Shown piece by piece: positions 52,101 through 60,864 of a DNA stretch of 64,000 nucleotides. The translations under genes and the position numbers were made by a program. The notes beneath the pieces were generated by a model that saw nothing but the letters and a program-made list of their open reading frames with translations, searched no databases and was not told where the DNA came from. How positions within the stretch are numbered: the stretch's first letter is position 1; each line of letters starts with the position of its first letter. This DNA is from Robertmurraya korlensis NBRC 107688 (GTDB taxonomy: Bacteria > Bacillota > Bacilli > Bacillales > Cytobacillaceae): the NCBI RefSeq assembly GCF_001591645.1, contig NZ_BCVH01000015.1, positions 34,026 to 98,025 on the forward strand, read 5' to 3'.

Positions 52101-53429
52101 ACTAACAAATGATATAATTGTCACTCCTACGATCGCAACAATCGACACATGGATTCCATTCGCTTGCAACCCAACCTGGACTCCGGAGATTCCAGCAAAT
52201 CGGCTAACCATTAAGTTTAAGCCAGAAAACGGACTAAGCGCGGTCGACATCGCCCAGGTGAGCAGCAATAATAAGGCTAGCGATATGTTCGTGATCCCTA
52301 ACTCATCAGGCTGAAGCTGCATAGCTAGTGCTCCAACAACAGCAATTTGGTGTATCCCCATATACGTTAGTATTAGTACGATCGCAATGACAGCAACCGC
52401 AAAGACAACAAACGACTCCATCGCCAATTTTACTAGAAAAAGATTGATTCCCTCGGCAAGTGCTGTTCCTTTTATCGCAAAAGCAAGCATTCCTGCACTC
52501 ATAAATAGCATCATTTCATTATTCATCAATGGAACGGTACGATCTCGATAATCAATTAACAGTGGTCGCATCTTTTCCCAGTTACGAGGGATAATGGCAA
52601 ACACTGCCGGAACAAAAACCGATATCAAACAAACAATGACGATCATTGACCAATGGGTGGCCCATTCTGTCAAAAGACAGGACCCCATTAACAGAACAAC
52701 GAAGAAAACGAGTCGAATAAGCTGATTACGAATCTGCTTATCTAGTAAAAATGATTCTGTAGATTCCATGATTAAAGGGTTTCTCTTCTGCCAAAGAGCA
52801 AATAAGAGATTTCCAATAAATAAAGATAGGCATGAAAGTACAATCCCATATCCAATATACTTTGTGAACGGAACATGCAAATAATGAAGTACTAAAGAGA
52901 CGGATGCAAAATATGGAGACCAGAAGATGGCTGTCGTAAATCCAACGAGATAGCTCTTCGCTGACATCATTGAGGGAAGCTTTAACTCATCTAAAAACTC
53001 ATTAATAATACGGACTGAGCCAAGATTTAAGACAGGACTAAGTAAAAACAATGTACCCGTAATCCCCGCATAAAGTTTCTTTGGTTGCTGCATCAGCTTT
53101 TTAAGCAGAGTAGCTACCGCCTCAAAGTATCCTCCGAATCGCAAAGGAATGGATAACAGGGGAGCTAACGTGATTAAACAAAGTAGAGGGAGAATAAGAA
53201 ATAGACCGTCACTTATTCCATCGACTCCTGTACCCTTTCCGATTTCAAGAATCATGCCAAGCCCCATCATAAAAAAGCCTAGGAGCCTTGGTAGACGGTC
53301 TGCCTTTGGTGCACTACCGACAAACGCAATCAGGGCTATAGCAACAACAAGGTACCGCAGCCACGAGAGCTCTGCAAAATATTGAATCAAATAAAGGCTA
53401 CACATCGCTAAAATGAGGTAGCTTCGCAT
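52098..53429 (-). CDS. Polytopic membrane transporter (DcuC/ArsB-like layout), function unknown
   Basis: 443 residues, about 11-12 hydrophobic helices spread over the whole length, e.g. GFFMMGLGMILEI, LFLILPLLCLITLAPLLSIP, LVFFVVLLMGSCLL, SMIVIVCLISVFVPAVFAI. Two reentrant-type segments carry conserved-looking small residues: LLSPVLNLGSVRIINEFL and WAMSTALSPFSGLNLMVSRF. This is the ion-transporter (IT) superfamily style, as in DcuC, CitM or ArsB, but I cannot name the family or substrate. AGGAGAAG precedes the ATG. Monocistronic. Confidence 0.65.
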   Translation of the reverse strand: MRSYLILAMCSLYLIQYFAELSWLRYLVVAIALIAFVGSAPKADRLPRLLGFFMMGLGMILEIGKGTGVDGISDGLFLILPLLCLITLAPLLSIPLRFGGYFEAVATLLKKLMQQPKKLYAGITGTLFLLSPVLNLGSVRIINEFLDELKLPSMMSAKSYLVGFTTAIFWSPYFASVSLVLHYLHVPFTKYIGYGIVLSCLSLFIGNLLFALWQKRNPLIMESTESFLLDKQIRNQLIRLVFFVVLLMGSCLLTEWATHWSMIVIVCLISVFVPAVFAIIPRNWEKMRPLLIDYRDRTVPLMNNEMMLFMSAGMLAFAIKGTALAEGINLFLVKLAMESFVVFAVAVIAIVLILTYMGIHQIAVVGALAMQLQPDELGITNISLALLLLLTWAMSTALSPFSGLNLMVSRFAGISGVQVGLQANGIHVSIVAIVGVTIISFVS

Positions 53430-53767
53430 AGGGCAACTTCTCCTACTAACTAGTAATCTTTTGTTTTTATCGTACTCCTATTACGAAATAGATTCAATTG
53501 GTTCCTCTGGGGGAAATCCGTCAATTTTTATATTTCAACTCTATTTCTCTTGGAAATATGTGATTAACCATTGTTTACATTCACTTTCTTATAAACTTAC
53601 TTGAAAATCCTTGAATATTTTAAAAATATATTTGCTATTTCTGGAATTTATTTGCGATTCCTCAGATTTATTTGCGATTTCCATAACCTAACCAACCACC
53701 CGCTTGAAAACAAGCAAACAATTGCTGTATTCTTTAAAGGACAAAACACCTAAAGGATGTAAAAATA
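53430..53767. other. Intergenic region with 20-bp tandem repeats and rluF promoter
   Basis: 338 bp between divergent genes, AT-rich. It holds three tandem 20-bp repeats (53627-53686), and a likely promoter for the pseudouridine synthase gene: TTGAAA at 53704-53709 and TATTCT at 53728-53733 with an 18-bp spacer. Nothing coding seen. Confidence 0.5.
53627..53686. repeat. Three imperfect 20-bp tandem repeats (TTTATTTGCGATT core)
   Basis: Units start at 53627, 53647 and 53667: TATATTTGCTATTTCTGGAA, TTTATTTGCGATTCCTCAGA, TTTATTTGCGATTTCCATAA. Exactly two helix turns apart. A further copy of the core is at 39647-39660 on the other strand. Confidence 0.75.
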
Positions 53768-54472
53768 ATGAGATTAAATAAATTTATTAGCGAATCAGGC
53801 TTTACTTCTAGACGTGGTGCAGATAAGCTCATTAGCGAAGGAAAGGTTACGATTAATGGGCAAGTTGCAGAGCTGGGCACTCAGGTGGAAGCTGGAGACG
53901 ATGTAAGGGTGAATGGTCAATCCATCGTTGTTGCCAGAAACTATGTATATATTGCACTTAATAAGCCCGTTGGCATTACTAGTACAACGGAGCGTCATAT
54001 TAAAGGGAACATTATTGACCTTGTGAACCATCCGCTGCGTATCTTCCATATTGGAAGGCTCGATAAAGAGTCTGAGGGTCTAATCCTTTTGACGAATGAT
54101 GGAGACATCGTAAATGAAATTCTTCGAGCAGAAAACAAACATGAGAAAGAGTACATCGTGACCGTTGACAGACCGATTACGAAGGAGTTTGTTGCAAAAA
54201 TGTCAGCTGGTGTAGAAATTCTTGATACGGTAACCCTTCCTTGTAAAGTAGAGCAGCTATCAAAGTACGTATTTAAAATCATCTTAACCCAAGGCTTAAA
54301 TCGACAAATTCGCCGCATGTGCTCAAGCTTAGGTTATGGTGTCGTTCGCCTTGAACGGACAAGAATTATGAACATCCATCTTGGCAATCTCCCTGTTGGA
54401 CAGTGGAGAGACTTAACGAAAGCGGAAAAAGAAGAACTTTTTAAAGAATTACAATACGAACCGAAACAGTAA
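53768..54472 (+). CDS. rluF: Pseudouridine synthase, RluF-type (23S rRNA)
   Basis: 234 residues. S4 RNA-binding domain first ([20 protein letters not shown], then [13 protein letters not shown]), then the RsuA/RluB/E/F catalytic domain: [15 protein letters not shown], the catalytic Asp in [34 protein letters not shown] and [20 protein letters not shown]. The G-L-N-R-Q-I-R-R-M motif and the length favour RluF over RsuA or RluB; it would isomerise U2604 in 23S rRNA. AAAGGATG precedes the ATG. Confidence 0.88.
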   Translation: MRLNKFISESGFTSRRGADKLISEGKVTINGQVAELGTQVEAGDDVRVNGQSIVVARNYVYIALNKPVGITSTTERHIKGNIIDLVNHPLRIFHIGRLDKESEGLILLTNDGDIVNEILRAENKHEKEYIVTVDRPITKEFVAKMSAGVEILDTVTLPCKVEQLSKYVFKIILTQGLNRQIRRMCSSLGYGVVRLERTRIMNIHLGNLPVGQWRDLTKAEKEELFKELQYEPKQ

Positions 54473-54505
54473 AAAAGCTGAAGGACTCTTTTCTTCAGCT
54501 TTTTC
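54472..54505. terminator. Bidirectional terminator between rluF and ugd copy 2
   Basis: AAAAAGCTGAAG / CTTCAGCTTTTT, a 12-bp perfect stem with a 9-nt loop and T-tails on both strands. Ends rluF (+) and the glycan operon (-). Confidence 0.9.
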
Positions 54506-55814
54506 TAATGATAATCGCTGGCTTTCCAATCGGATAATACTCGATTTCCTCACAGGATCGAACAGCCTCTTCCGAGAAGCAGTTCCTTCCATCAAATACG
54601 ATTGGCTCTTTCATATGAGAAACTGCTTCTGATAAAACTAACTGTTTGATCTCCTTCCACTCCGTTACGAGAAAGACAGCATCTGCCTCTTGTAACGCCT
54701 CTTCCACCGAAGCAGCATAGATGATTTGTTCTCCGAATATTTTCATTGCATTCAGAGTTGCCACTGGATCATATCCTACTACCATTGCACCTTCTGTAAG
54801 CAAGGAATGGATAATGGTAATGGACGGAGCTTCTCTCATATCATCCGTCTCCGGCTTAAAAGCAAATCCTAATACAGCTATTTTCTTATCCTTCAGGCTA
54901 CCGAGACGATTCTGAGCCTTCTGAACAAGAAGCTGCTTCTGTCGATTGTTAATCATCATGGTTTCTTCAATCATTGAAAAAGGCACAGAATACTCTTTTG
55001 CGATAGCAACAAGTGCACTAACATCCTTAGGGAAGCAGGAGCCACCATAACCAATTCCACTTTGTAAAAAGGCTGCTCCAATGCGCTGATCGAACCCCAT
55101 TCCCTTTGACACATCTTCTATATTTGCACCTACTGCCTCACACAGATTTCCAATACTATTAATAAAGCTAATTTTCGTTGCTAAAAAGGCATTGGAAGCA
55201 TACTTAATCATTTCTGCACTTCTTGCATCTGTCACAACAACAGGAGCATTCAAAGGAGTATACATCTTCTTTATGATTGAAGCTGCATTCTGATTCTCAC
55301 TCCCAATCACAATACGGTCGGGTTGTAATGTATCTAACACAGCAGATCCCTGTCGCAAAAATTCCGGGTTGGATACGACTGATGGTGATCCTCCCTTTGG
55401 TCCAAAATGATCTAATATTCCCTTTACCTTTTCATTTGTGCCAACTGGCACTGTACTCTTAATCACTACGATTGAGCCTTCTTCCATATATGGAGCAGCA
55501 TCTAGTATCGCCTGGACTAGATAAGATAAGTCAGCTTCTCCATTGCTTTGCTGGGGAGTACCAACTGCAACGATAATGACTTCTGCTTTCTCCAATCCCG
55601 TTTGATGGGATGTTGTGAACCGCAATCGTTTTTCGTCCATATTTTTTATTATTAATTTCTCAAGGCCTGGTTCATAGATGGGGGACTCCCCACCAAGGAG
55701 GAGCTTTATTTTTTCTTCACTTGTATCAATACATGTCACATGATGCCCGATTTCTGCTAAGCAAACACCTGTAGATAATCCAACATAACCTGTTCCAATT
55801 ACGGCAATTCTCAT
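54495..55814 (-). CDS. UDP-glucose 6-dehydrogenase (copy 2)
   Basis: 439 residues. Same reaction and motifs as copy 1: VIGTGYVGLSTGVCLAEIGH, KSTVPVGTNEKV, NPEFLRQGSAVLDT, SNAFLATKISFINS and GIGYGGSCFPKDVSAL with the catalytic Cys. It is the last gene of a coupled operon; its ATG overlaps galU by 4 bp. Its partner in the same operon makes the substrate, UDP-glucose, so the pair is a built-in UDP-glucuronate supply. Diverged from copy 1 throughout, so not a recent duplicate. Confidence 0.94.
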   Translation of the reverse strand: MRIAVIGTGYVGLSTGVCLAEIGHHVTCIDTSEEKIKLLLGGESPIYEPGLEKLIIKNMDEKRLRFTTSHQTGLEKAEVIIVAVGTPQQSNGEADLSYLVQAILDAAPYMEEGSIVVIKSTVPVGTNEKVKGILDHFGPKGGSPSVVSNPEFLRQGSAVLDTLQPDRIVIGSENQNAASIIKKMYTPLNAPVVVTDARSAEMIKYASNAFLATKISFINSIGNLCEAVGANIEDVSKGMGFDQRIGAAFLQSGIGYGGSCFPKDVSALVAIAKEYSVPFSMIEETMMINNRQKQLLVQKAQNRLGSLKDKKIAVLGFAFKPETDDMREAPSITIIHSLLTEGAMVVGYDPVATLNAMKIFGEQIIYAASVEEALQEADAVFLVTEWKEIKQLVLSEAVSHMKEPIVFDGRNCFSEEAVRSCEEIEYYPIGKPAIIIRKS

Positions 55815-56716
55815 ACTCCATCATTCTCACGATTTTGAAAGTCCATAGTCTCGTAGATATCTTTAATATACTCTAGAACCACTTCCCTCATGTCATCCCT
55901 TCTTAGCGCAAAATCGAGTGTTGCCTTCACAAACCCGAGTTTGTCTCCAATATCGTAACGTATACCCTCAAATGAATAAGCAAATACCGCTTGCTCTTTA
56001 TTAAGTTCATTAATCGCATCGGTTAACTGCAATTCAGCAGGAGGAACGATTGGTAATGACTCAAGCTTTTCAAAAATCTCTGGTCTAAAGACGTATCTTC
56101 CGATAATCGCATAGTTAGAGGGAGCATCCTCCCTCCTTGGCTTTTCTACTAACGAATCAAGTGAAAATAAATTAGGAATCCCGATCGCTCCTTTAGGTTT
56201 CACAATTCCGTATTTATTCACCTCTTCGTCGCTCACCTTTTGAACCGCCACAACGGAGCTATTACAGTATTCGAACACATTCATAAGCTGCTTTAAGCAG
56301 GGTACTTCTGATTCCACAATGTCGTCACCCAGCATGACGGCAAAAGGCTCATTACCGATAAAGCTTTTTGCACAAAGAATTGCGTGCCCCAAGCCAAGTG
56401 GCTCTTTTTGTCGTACATAATAGATGGTTACTAAACTTGATAACTTTTGAATTTCTTCTAGAACCTCTAACTGGTTCTTACGTGTTAATGTGTCTTCAAG
56501 CTCATAGGATTTATCAAAATGATCTTCAATCGAACGTTTGCCTCGTCCGATAATAATTACAATTTCCTTAATCCCAGCTGCTACTGCCTCCTCGACTATA
56601 TATTGAATAGTCGGTTTATCGACAATCGGAAGCATTTCCTTTGGCTGTGCCTTTGTTGCTGGTAAGAATCTTGTTCCTAATCCTGCTGCAGGGATAATTG
56701 CCTTTCTTACCTTCAT
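55811..56716 (-). CDS. galU: UTP-glucose-1-phosphate uridylyltransferase
   Basis: 301 residues, GalU/GtaB family. VRKAIIPAAGLGTRFLPATK is the nucleotide-binding start; KEMLPIVDKPTIQYIVEEAV, RQKEPLGLGHAILCAK and the catalytic-site FAVMLGDDIV follow. Makes UDP-glucose. B. subtilis has several (gtaB, yngB, ytdA); which one this is cannot be told from sequence. Its ATG overlaps the HipA-like gene by 4 bp, and the next gene is the UDP-glucose dehydrogenase. Confidence 0.94.
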   Translation of the reverse strand: MKVRKAIIPAAGLGTRFLPATKAQPKEMLPIVDKPTIQYIVEEAVAAGIKEIVIIIGRGKRSIEDHFDKSYELEDTLTRKNQLEVLEEIQKLSSLVTIYYVRQKEPLGLGHAILCAKSFIGNEPFAVMLGDDIVESEVPCLKQLMNVFEYCNSSVVAVQKVSDEEVNKYGIVKPKGAIGIPNLFSLDSLVEKPRREDAPSNYAIIGRYVFRPEIFEKLESLPIVPPAELQLTDAINELNKEQAVFAYSFEGIRYDIGDKLGFVKATLDFALRRDDMREVVLEYIKDIYETMDFQNRENDGV

Positions 56717-57507
56717 TCTTCTTCCTCCTCTTTGCTTTTCTCTGCTGAATGAAGTGGGAGGTATTCCCTTGCCATGTATTTCTTCAAAATATGTGGAAGG
56801 ATTTTCTTTCGACGTCTGATCAAATACTGAGAAAGTATTTTTTTCTCTGCCTCACTTACTTGCCAGTCCTCGGGAATTAAACTTATGACTTCCTCAATAA
56901 GAAAATTTGGTAGAGTTTGTATCACTTTTAGTGCTTCATAAAATGCTGATTCATCCTTTACAAATTGGGCCATTAATTGGTGGGTCGCACTCTTTAATAT
57001 TTTTACAGGAAGGTCTTCCACCTCTTCTCCTATCCAGTTATAGGAACCAAAGCATTCGGCATGGTCAATAATCCACAGATGATATTTCTCATCCTCTTCT
57101 TCTCTGAGTAAAATATTTTTCTTTGTTCGGTCTCCGTTTGATAGCCAATAATCAAATAAGATAATGGAAGCTAGTTGTTGTTCGTTTACAATTTCCTTCA
57201 TGTGAGAGACTTCATGTCCGTTGGAGCAACCAGGAATATATCGTGACGCAAACTGGAAGTTACTGCTACTTTCTATAAACCCAGGAATCTGAGAGGAGAA
57301 ATCAGGCGGGATTTCAACGATTCGTGCATATGGAATTGGTAGCTGCAGATATCTGGCCAGACAGTAAGCTACCCATTCATTTGGTAATGACTTTTCAAAA
57401 CCAGCTATAAAGTACTTCACTGCATAGTCATAGCCATCGTCAAATTTGATTAGGTGAGTGTTTGATTTTCCCTCTAACTTTTTTACATACGATACTGGCT
57501 TAATCAT
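56713..57507 (-). CDS. HipA-like kinase domain protein
   Basis: 264 residues. The protein has a small-kinase layout: HLIKFDDGYDYAVKYF (ATP-binding lysine), YCLARYLQLPIPYARIVEI, then the catalytic-loop-like YWLSNGDRTKKNILL (Asp-Arg ... Asn) and the metal-binding WIIDHAECFGSYNW. These are HipA-like features. A Glu-rich tail (KEEEEE) ends the protein. No HipB antitoxin neighbour, so a toxin role is unlikely. It overlaps the glycosyltransferase gene by 8 bp and galU by 4 bp. B. subtilis has CotS/CotI kinase-like coat proteins in a comparable glycan setting. Confidence 0.75.
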   Translation of the reverse strand: MIKPVSYVKKLEGKSNTHLIKFDDGYDYAVKYFIAGFEKSLPNEWVAYCLARYLQLPIPYARIVEIPPDFSSQIPGFIESSSNFQFASRYIPGCSNGHEVSHMKEIVNEQQLASIILFDYWLSNGDRTKKNILLREEEDEKYHLWIIDHAECFGSYNWIGEEVEDLPVKILKSATHQLMAQFVKDESAFYEALKVIQTLPNFLIEEVISLIPEDWQVSEAEKKILSQYLIRRRKKILPHILKKYMAREYLPLHSAEKSKEEEEE

Positions 57508-58621
57508 CCACCTTCACCACACCATCTTTATCCATCCCTTTTTGTACGATGGTCAGTAGAAATTGGACATATTTTTCGGCCACTTGGTGTATATGGAAGT
57601 GCTCAAGTGTATGAAGGATTGCCGCCTCAGACATTGCTTTCTGTACTTCAGGCTGATCAACGATGAAATATAACTGTTTAATCGCATCATCTATATTCAT
57701 TCCATGGAATAACTTCCCTGTTTTGCCGTCTTTGACAACCTCTGTGATTGGCATCATTCGTGAAGCAACGACTGGGACTCCACAAAGCATGGATTCCACA
57801 AAGGTGTTCCCAAATGACTCTGTCTTTGTGGTTGCTATTGTACAGCCGCCGGATTGGCGAATCTTTGCATAGACATGTGGCATTTGCTGGTAAGGAATGA
57901 CCGGAAACCATTTGATTATGTCGGTTAACCCTTCTTCTTTCCATATTGCAGCAAATTCTTCTCTCTGCACACTTTGTGCTCCACCAATAATCCAAAACTC
58001 AATATCATTACGCTCCTGCTTGACTCTTTTAGCAATTTCTACAAGCATCGGCCAGTTCTTCCTCTTATCTAAGCGTCCAATCCAGCCAATTACCTTTTTA
58101 CCCTGTGGCAGGAAGGGTTCTGCTTCATGATTTATTTCTTGTTCACTTAATGCGTAATAATAGGATGGGTCAATTCCGTTATAAATGACCTCTATAGGAA
58201 TCCCTTCAATAAGGATTGATACAAGCCTTTTTTGGTAATGGGAAGGGACAATAACGGCTACCGGTTGAATGCCGCGAAAATTTTTTATATGGGGGGTGAG
58301 CTTGATCAGTTCTGGGGTACGTGCTTCGACAATTACTGGTCCGTTATACTGGGCTTTTTTTAACCACTTAAAGGCATCCTTTGTATCAACAACAATAACA
58401 GCACCGTACTGGTTTTCCTTAATGATGTTGACGATTTTGTCTTTATCCTTTGTCAAATACACTTTCGCAACGTCTTCCATAATATGCATTCCACCGTGAT
58501 CTGTCGTGTACAGAAACTCCGTCTCTATGCCATATTTCTTAAAATAAATCGCCCTGTTACGCCATCCAGCATTTACCCCTCCGACTGTGAGTAGCCGCCA
58601 GATTACTAAAATTTTCATCAT
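57500..58621 (-). CDS. GT4 family glycosyltransferase
   Basis: 373 residues. N-terminal Rossmann half begins MKILVIWRLLTVGGVNAGWR; C-terminal half has GKKVIGWIGRLDKRKNWPML (donor phosphate binding) and TKTESFGNTFVESMLCGVPV, the E-x7-E of retaining GT-B enzymes. No signal or membrane anchor, so cytoplasmic. UDP-glucuronate or UDP-glucose is the likely donor because the same operon makes both. Most like CotSA/YtcC spore-coat glycosyltransferases by layout; acceptor unknown. Confidence 0.82.
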   Translation of the reverse strand: MMKILVIWRLLTVGGVNAGWRNRAIYFKKYGIETEFLYTTDHGGMHIMEDVAKVYLTKDKDKIVNIIKENQYGAVIVVDTKDAFKWLKKAQYNGPVIVEARTPELIKLTPHIKNFRGIQPVAVIVPSHYQKRLVSILIEGIPIEVIYNGIDPSYYYALSEQEINHEAEPFLPQGKKVIGWIGRLDKRKNWPMLVEIAKRVKQERNDIEFWIIGGAQSVQREEFAAIWKEEGLTDIIKWFPVIPYQQMPHVYAKIRQSGGCTIATTKTESFGNTFVESMLCGVPVVASRMMPITEVVKDGKTGKLFHGMNIDDAIKQLYFIVDQPEVQKAMSEAAILHTLEHFHIHQVAEKYVQFLLTIVQKGMDKDGVVKVDD

Positions 58622-58629
58622 AATTCTCC

Positions 58630-59754
58630 TTACTTTTTGCCCTTTTTGCCATTATCAATGATTTTTTGCATCAACATTGATGTTAGCTCCTGTCTTAACA
58701 TTTTATTTTTCTCTGCCGGAGTAGCCTTTTCAAATTTCTTTTTATCAATCTTACTTTTCTTGCTATTTTTATCTTTTTTGTCTTTTTTGTCTTTTTTGTC
58801 TTTTTTGTCTTTTTTGTCTGGGTTATTGAATCCATTGATGATCCGTTGGATATCCGTAAAGTCAATTTTTTCTCGCCTTGTATCTGACTCTTCTACTACC
58901 GGTTGTTGCTTCTGTTGTTGCTTCTGCTCTAATGCAGCCCAGTGCTCGTCAATTTTCTGCATCACTTCATCAGGATTTTCACCTCTGGCCAACATCGTCT
59001 TTACCCATTCTTCTTTAAAAACCTTGTGCATTAAGTTAACGAGATTGCTAGCATTATCTTTTTCATCCGTTGTTAACAGTCGACCACTTATGTCCTTAAC
59101 AATATCCTTCTTATTCCCGCCCTCTAATAACAACGAATAAATTTCCTTAGCAAGCTCTTCCATGCGCATATAATAGCTCCACTCCTCAAGAAGTTCTGGA
59201 GAGAAAGCCTTCACATGTGATAGAAACGTCTCTTTATGAGTTTCACCTAAAGAGGTTAATAGTTTACGGGGATATGGATATACCCGGTCACGCCATATCG
59301 TTCTTGCTACGTCAATTACCCGGAGACTGCCATCTGCTTGGAGGTAAATTTGCCTCTTATGATGGTCAATTCTTTCATAACCAATTTCTTTAAAAGTAAC
59401 CAGCATTTCAATAAGCTTCGCGGATAGCTCTTCTGTTAACGGTTGGGATTGCAGATACTCCCTTAAATCAATTCCCTTAATGGTTTCCATCACAATAAAA
59501 AGAGGTCCATGATCATAAACCTTTGGGAACAAGCCTGTATGTTGCCCCATCGATAATGCTTCATACTCCCTCGTGCAATCTTCTTCATTTCCAAATACCT
59601 TGACACAAACATCATCGGTATAATGAAATACCGCCCCTTGTCTCCCCTTCCCGAGCATTAGAAGAGAGGTATTATTTATTACTTCCACGTCTTGATTCTC
59701 TAGGTTATTTACCGTAATATTCTCAACCAACTGTCTTATTTCACTCGTATCCAA
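58630..59754 (-). CDS. Protein-kinase-like protein with Lys/Asp repeat tail
   Basis: 374 residues from the TTG at 59754 (AAAGGTGG eight bases upstream); a GTG at 59766 lies in that site. Kinase-like N-terminal ~190 residues: LGKGRQGAVFHYTDDVCVKV (Gly loop and Lys), FIVMETIKGIDL (hinge), ERIDHHKRQIYL in the catalytic-loop place and VIDVARTI for DFG. A Gln-rich linker follows, then a K-D-K repeat stretch encoded by tandem 9-mers and a basic tail. First gene of the glycan operon, nine bases before the GT4 gene. Could phosphorylate a glycan or protein; no target can be named. Confidence 0.75.
   Translation of the reverse strand: MDTSEIRQLVENITVNNLENQDVEVINNTSLLMLGKGRQGAVFHYTDDVCVKVFGNEEDCTREYEALSMGQHTGLFPKVYDHGPLFIVMETIKGIDLREYLQSQPLTEELSAKLIEMLVTFKEIGYERIDHHKRQIYLQADGSLRVIDVARTIWRDRVYPYPRKLLTSLGETHKETFLSHVKAFSPELLEEWSYYMRMEELAKEIYSLLLEGGNKKDIVKDISGRLLTTDEKDNASNLVNLMHKVFKEEWVKTMLARGENPDEVMQKIDEHWAALEQKQQQKQQPVVEESDTRREKIDFTDIQRIINGFNNPDKKDKKDKKDKKDKKDKNSKKSKIDKKKFEKATPAEKNKMLRQELTSMLMQKIIDNGKKGKK
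58772..58816. repeat. Five tandem copies of 9-bp unit TCTTTTTTG
   Basis: Exact 9-bp direct repeats within the kinase-like gene, coding Lys-Asp-Lys units on the minus strand. Because the unit is a multiple of 3, slippage changes the tail length without breaking the frame. Confidence 0.9.
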
Positions 59755-59891
59755 AAAAGTAACCACCTTTCACCAGACTGTTCAATATCTACAAACAAGT
59801 GTTGTACTTTACATTCTCTTTACATTAGATTCAAAAATCACAAAAACGTACAGGCTCATAACTAGGGAAAGAGCGGAAATTTTGGCTTATG

Positions 59892-59927
59892 AAAAAAAAA
59901 GAGGGAATGACTGATGTCATTCCCTTT
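59892..59927 (-). terminator. Terminator of the opuA operon
   Basis: A 9-bp perfect stem GGGAATGAC / GTCATTCCC with a 4-nt loop and, on the minus strand, TCTTTTTTTTT. It follows the opuAC stop codon at 59954. Confidence 0.9.
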
Positions 59928-59953
59928 AACTTACTACTATTATAATCTGAACG

Positions 59954-60835
59954 TTACTCGCCTTTAATTGCTTTTACTTCATCCGGATGGTTATCAATCC
60001 ATTCCTGTGCCACTTCTTCTGCATCACGATTATTATCTTCGATTTCAACGATCATCTTTTCAATATCTGATACATTCATGCTCCAGTTGCTTAAAAGTTC
60101 ATATGCTTCTGGTGCTTTTTCCTTAAAGTCCTTATTCGTAATAACGTGAACCTCTGATGTTTCAAAGAAGCCTTCTGGACTTGGAAGTACCTTTAAGTCA
60201 TAGTTGGCAAACATCGGATGTGGTCTCCAACCAAGGAATAGAACAGGTTCTTCCTTCGCCATGAGACGCTGTGCTTGTGCAATCATTCCACCTTCACTTG
60301 ATGACACATATTCAAAGTCTAATCCAAGCTCTTCAATCATTTTTTGAGAGGTGACACTCATTCCTGCCCCTTCTTCAATTCCATAAACCTTACCACCAAA
60401 TAAATCTTCCTTGCCCTTTAAATCTTCAACAGATTCAATGCCTTCTACATACGTTGGAATAACCCAACCAAGCTCTCCATCTGTATAACTAACTGCTGTA
60501 TCTTCAAGTTTATCTCCGAATTGCTCCATATAGTTTGCATGCATATCTGGAAGCCATGCATCCATAAACACATCTAGATCTCCTTTTGAAAGTCCAGTGT
60601 ACACTCCACCAGCATCTGCACTCGTTTCTTTAACGGTGTAGCCCATGTCTTCAAGAAGAAGCTTGGCAACCTTTGTAGGTGGGATTGTACTTGTCCACGG
60701 TGTTACCCCGAAGCTAATAGTGACATCTTTGCTGTCTTCTCCACCATTTTCCCCAGAAGTACTTGCTCCACTGCTACAACCTACTAATAAAATGAAGGAT
60801 AGTAGTAATAATAAGCTTACCTTTAGTTTTTTCAA
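59954..60835 (-). CDS. opuAC: Glycine betaine ABC transporter substrate-binding lipoprotein OpuAC
   Basis: 293 residues, the same length as B. subtilis OpuAC, from a TTG start after AAGGAG. Lipoprotein signal LLLLLSFILLVGCSSG with the lipidated Cys at residue 20. The mature protein binds glycine betaine/proline betaine: VTISFGVTPWTSTIPPTKVA, LGWVIPTYVEGIESVEDLKG, and VLFLGWRPHPMFANYDLKVL with the Trp-rich pocket. Last gene of the opuAA-AB-AC operon. Confidence 0.95.
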   Translation of the reverse strand: MKKLKVSLLLLLSFILLVGCSSGASTSGENGGEDSKDVTISFGVTPWTSTIPPTKVAKLLLEDMGYTVKETSADAGGVYTGLSKGDLDVFMDAWLPDMHANYMEQFGDKLEDTAVSYTDGELGWVIPTYVEGIESVEDLKGKEDLFGGKVYGIEEGAGMSVTSQKMIEELGLDFEYVSSSEGGMIAQAQRLMAKEEPVLFLGWRPHPMFANYDLKVLPSPEGFFETSEVHVITNKDFKEKAPEAYELLSNWSMNVSDIEKMIVEIEDNNRDAEEVAQEWIDNHPDEVKAIKGE

Positions 60836-60864
60836 TCTTCCCCACTCCTTGACTGTTTTATTTT

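Noticed and set aside
56713..57507. HipA-like gene as part of a toxin-antitoxin system
   Set aside because: No HipB-type DNA-binding partner next to it; it is embedded between a glycosyltransferase and galU with overlapping starts.
58772..58816. Possible CRISPR or other array
   Set aside because: Units are 9 bp without spacers and lie inside a coding frame.
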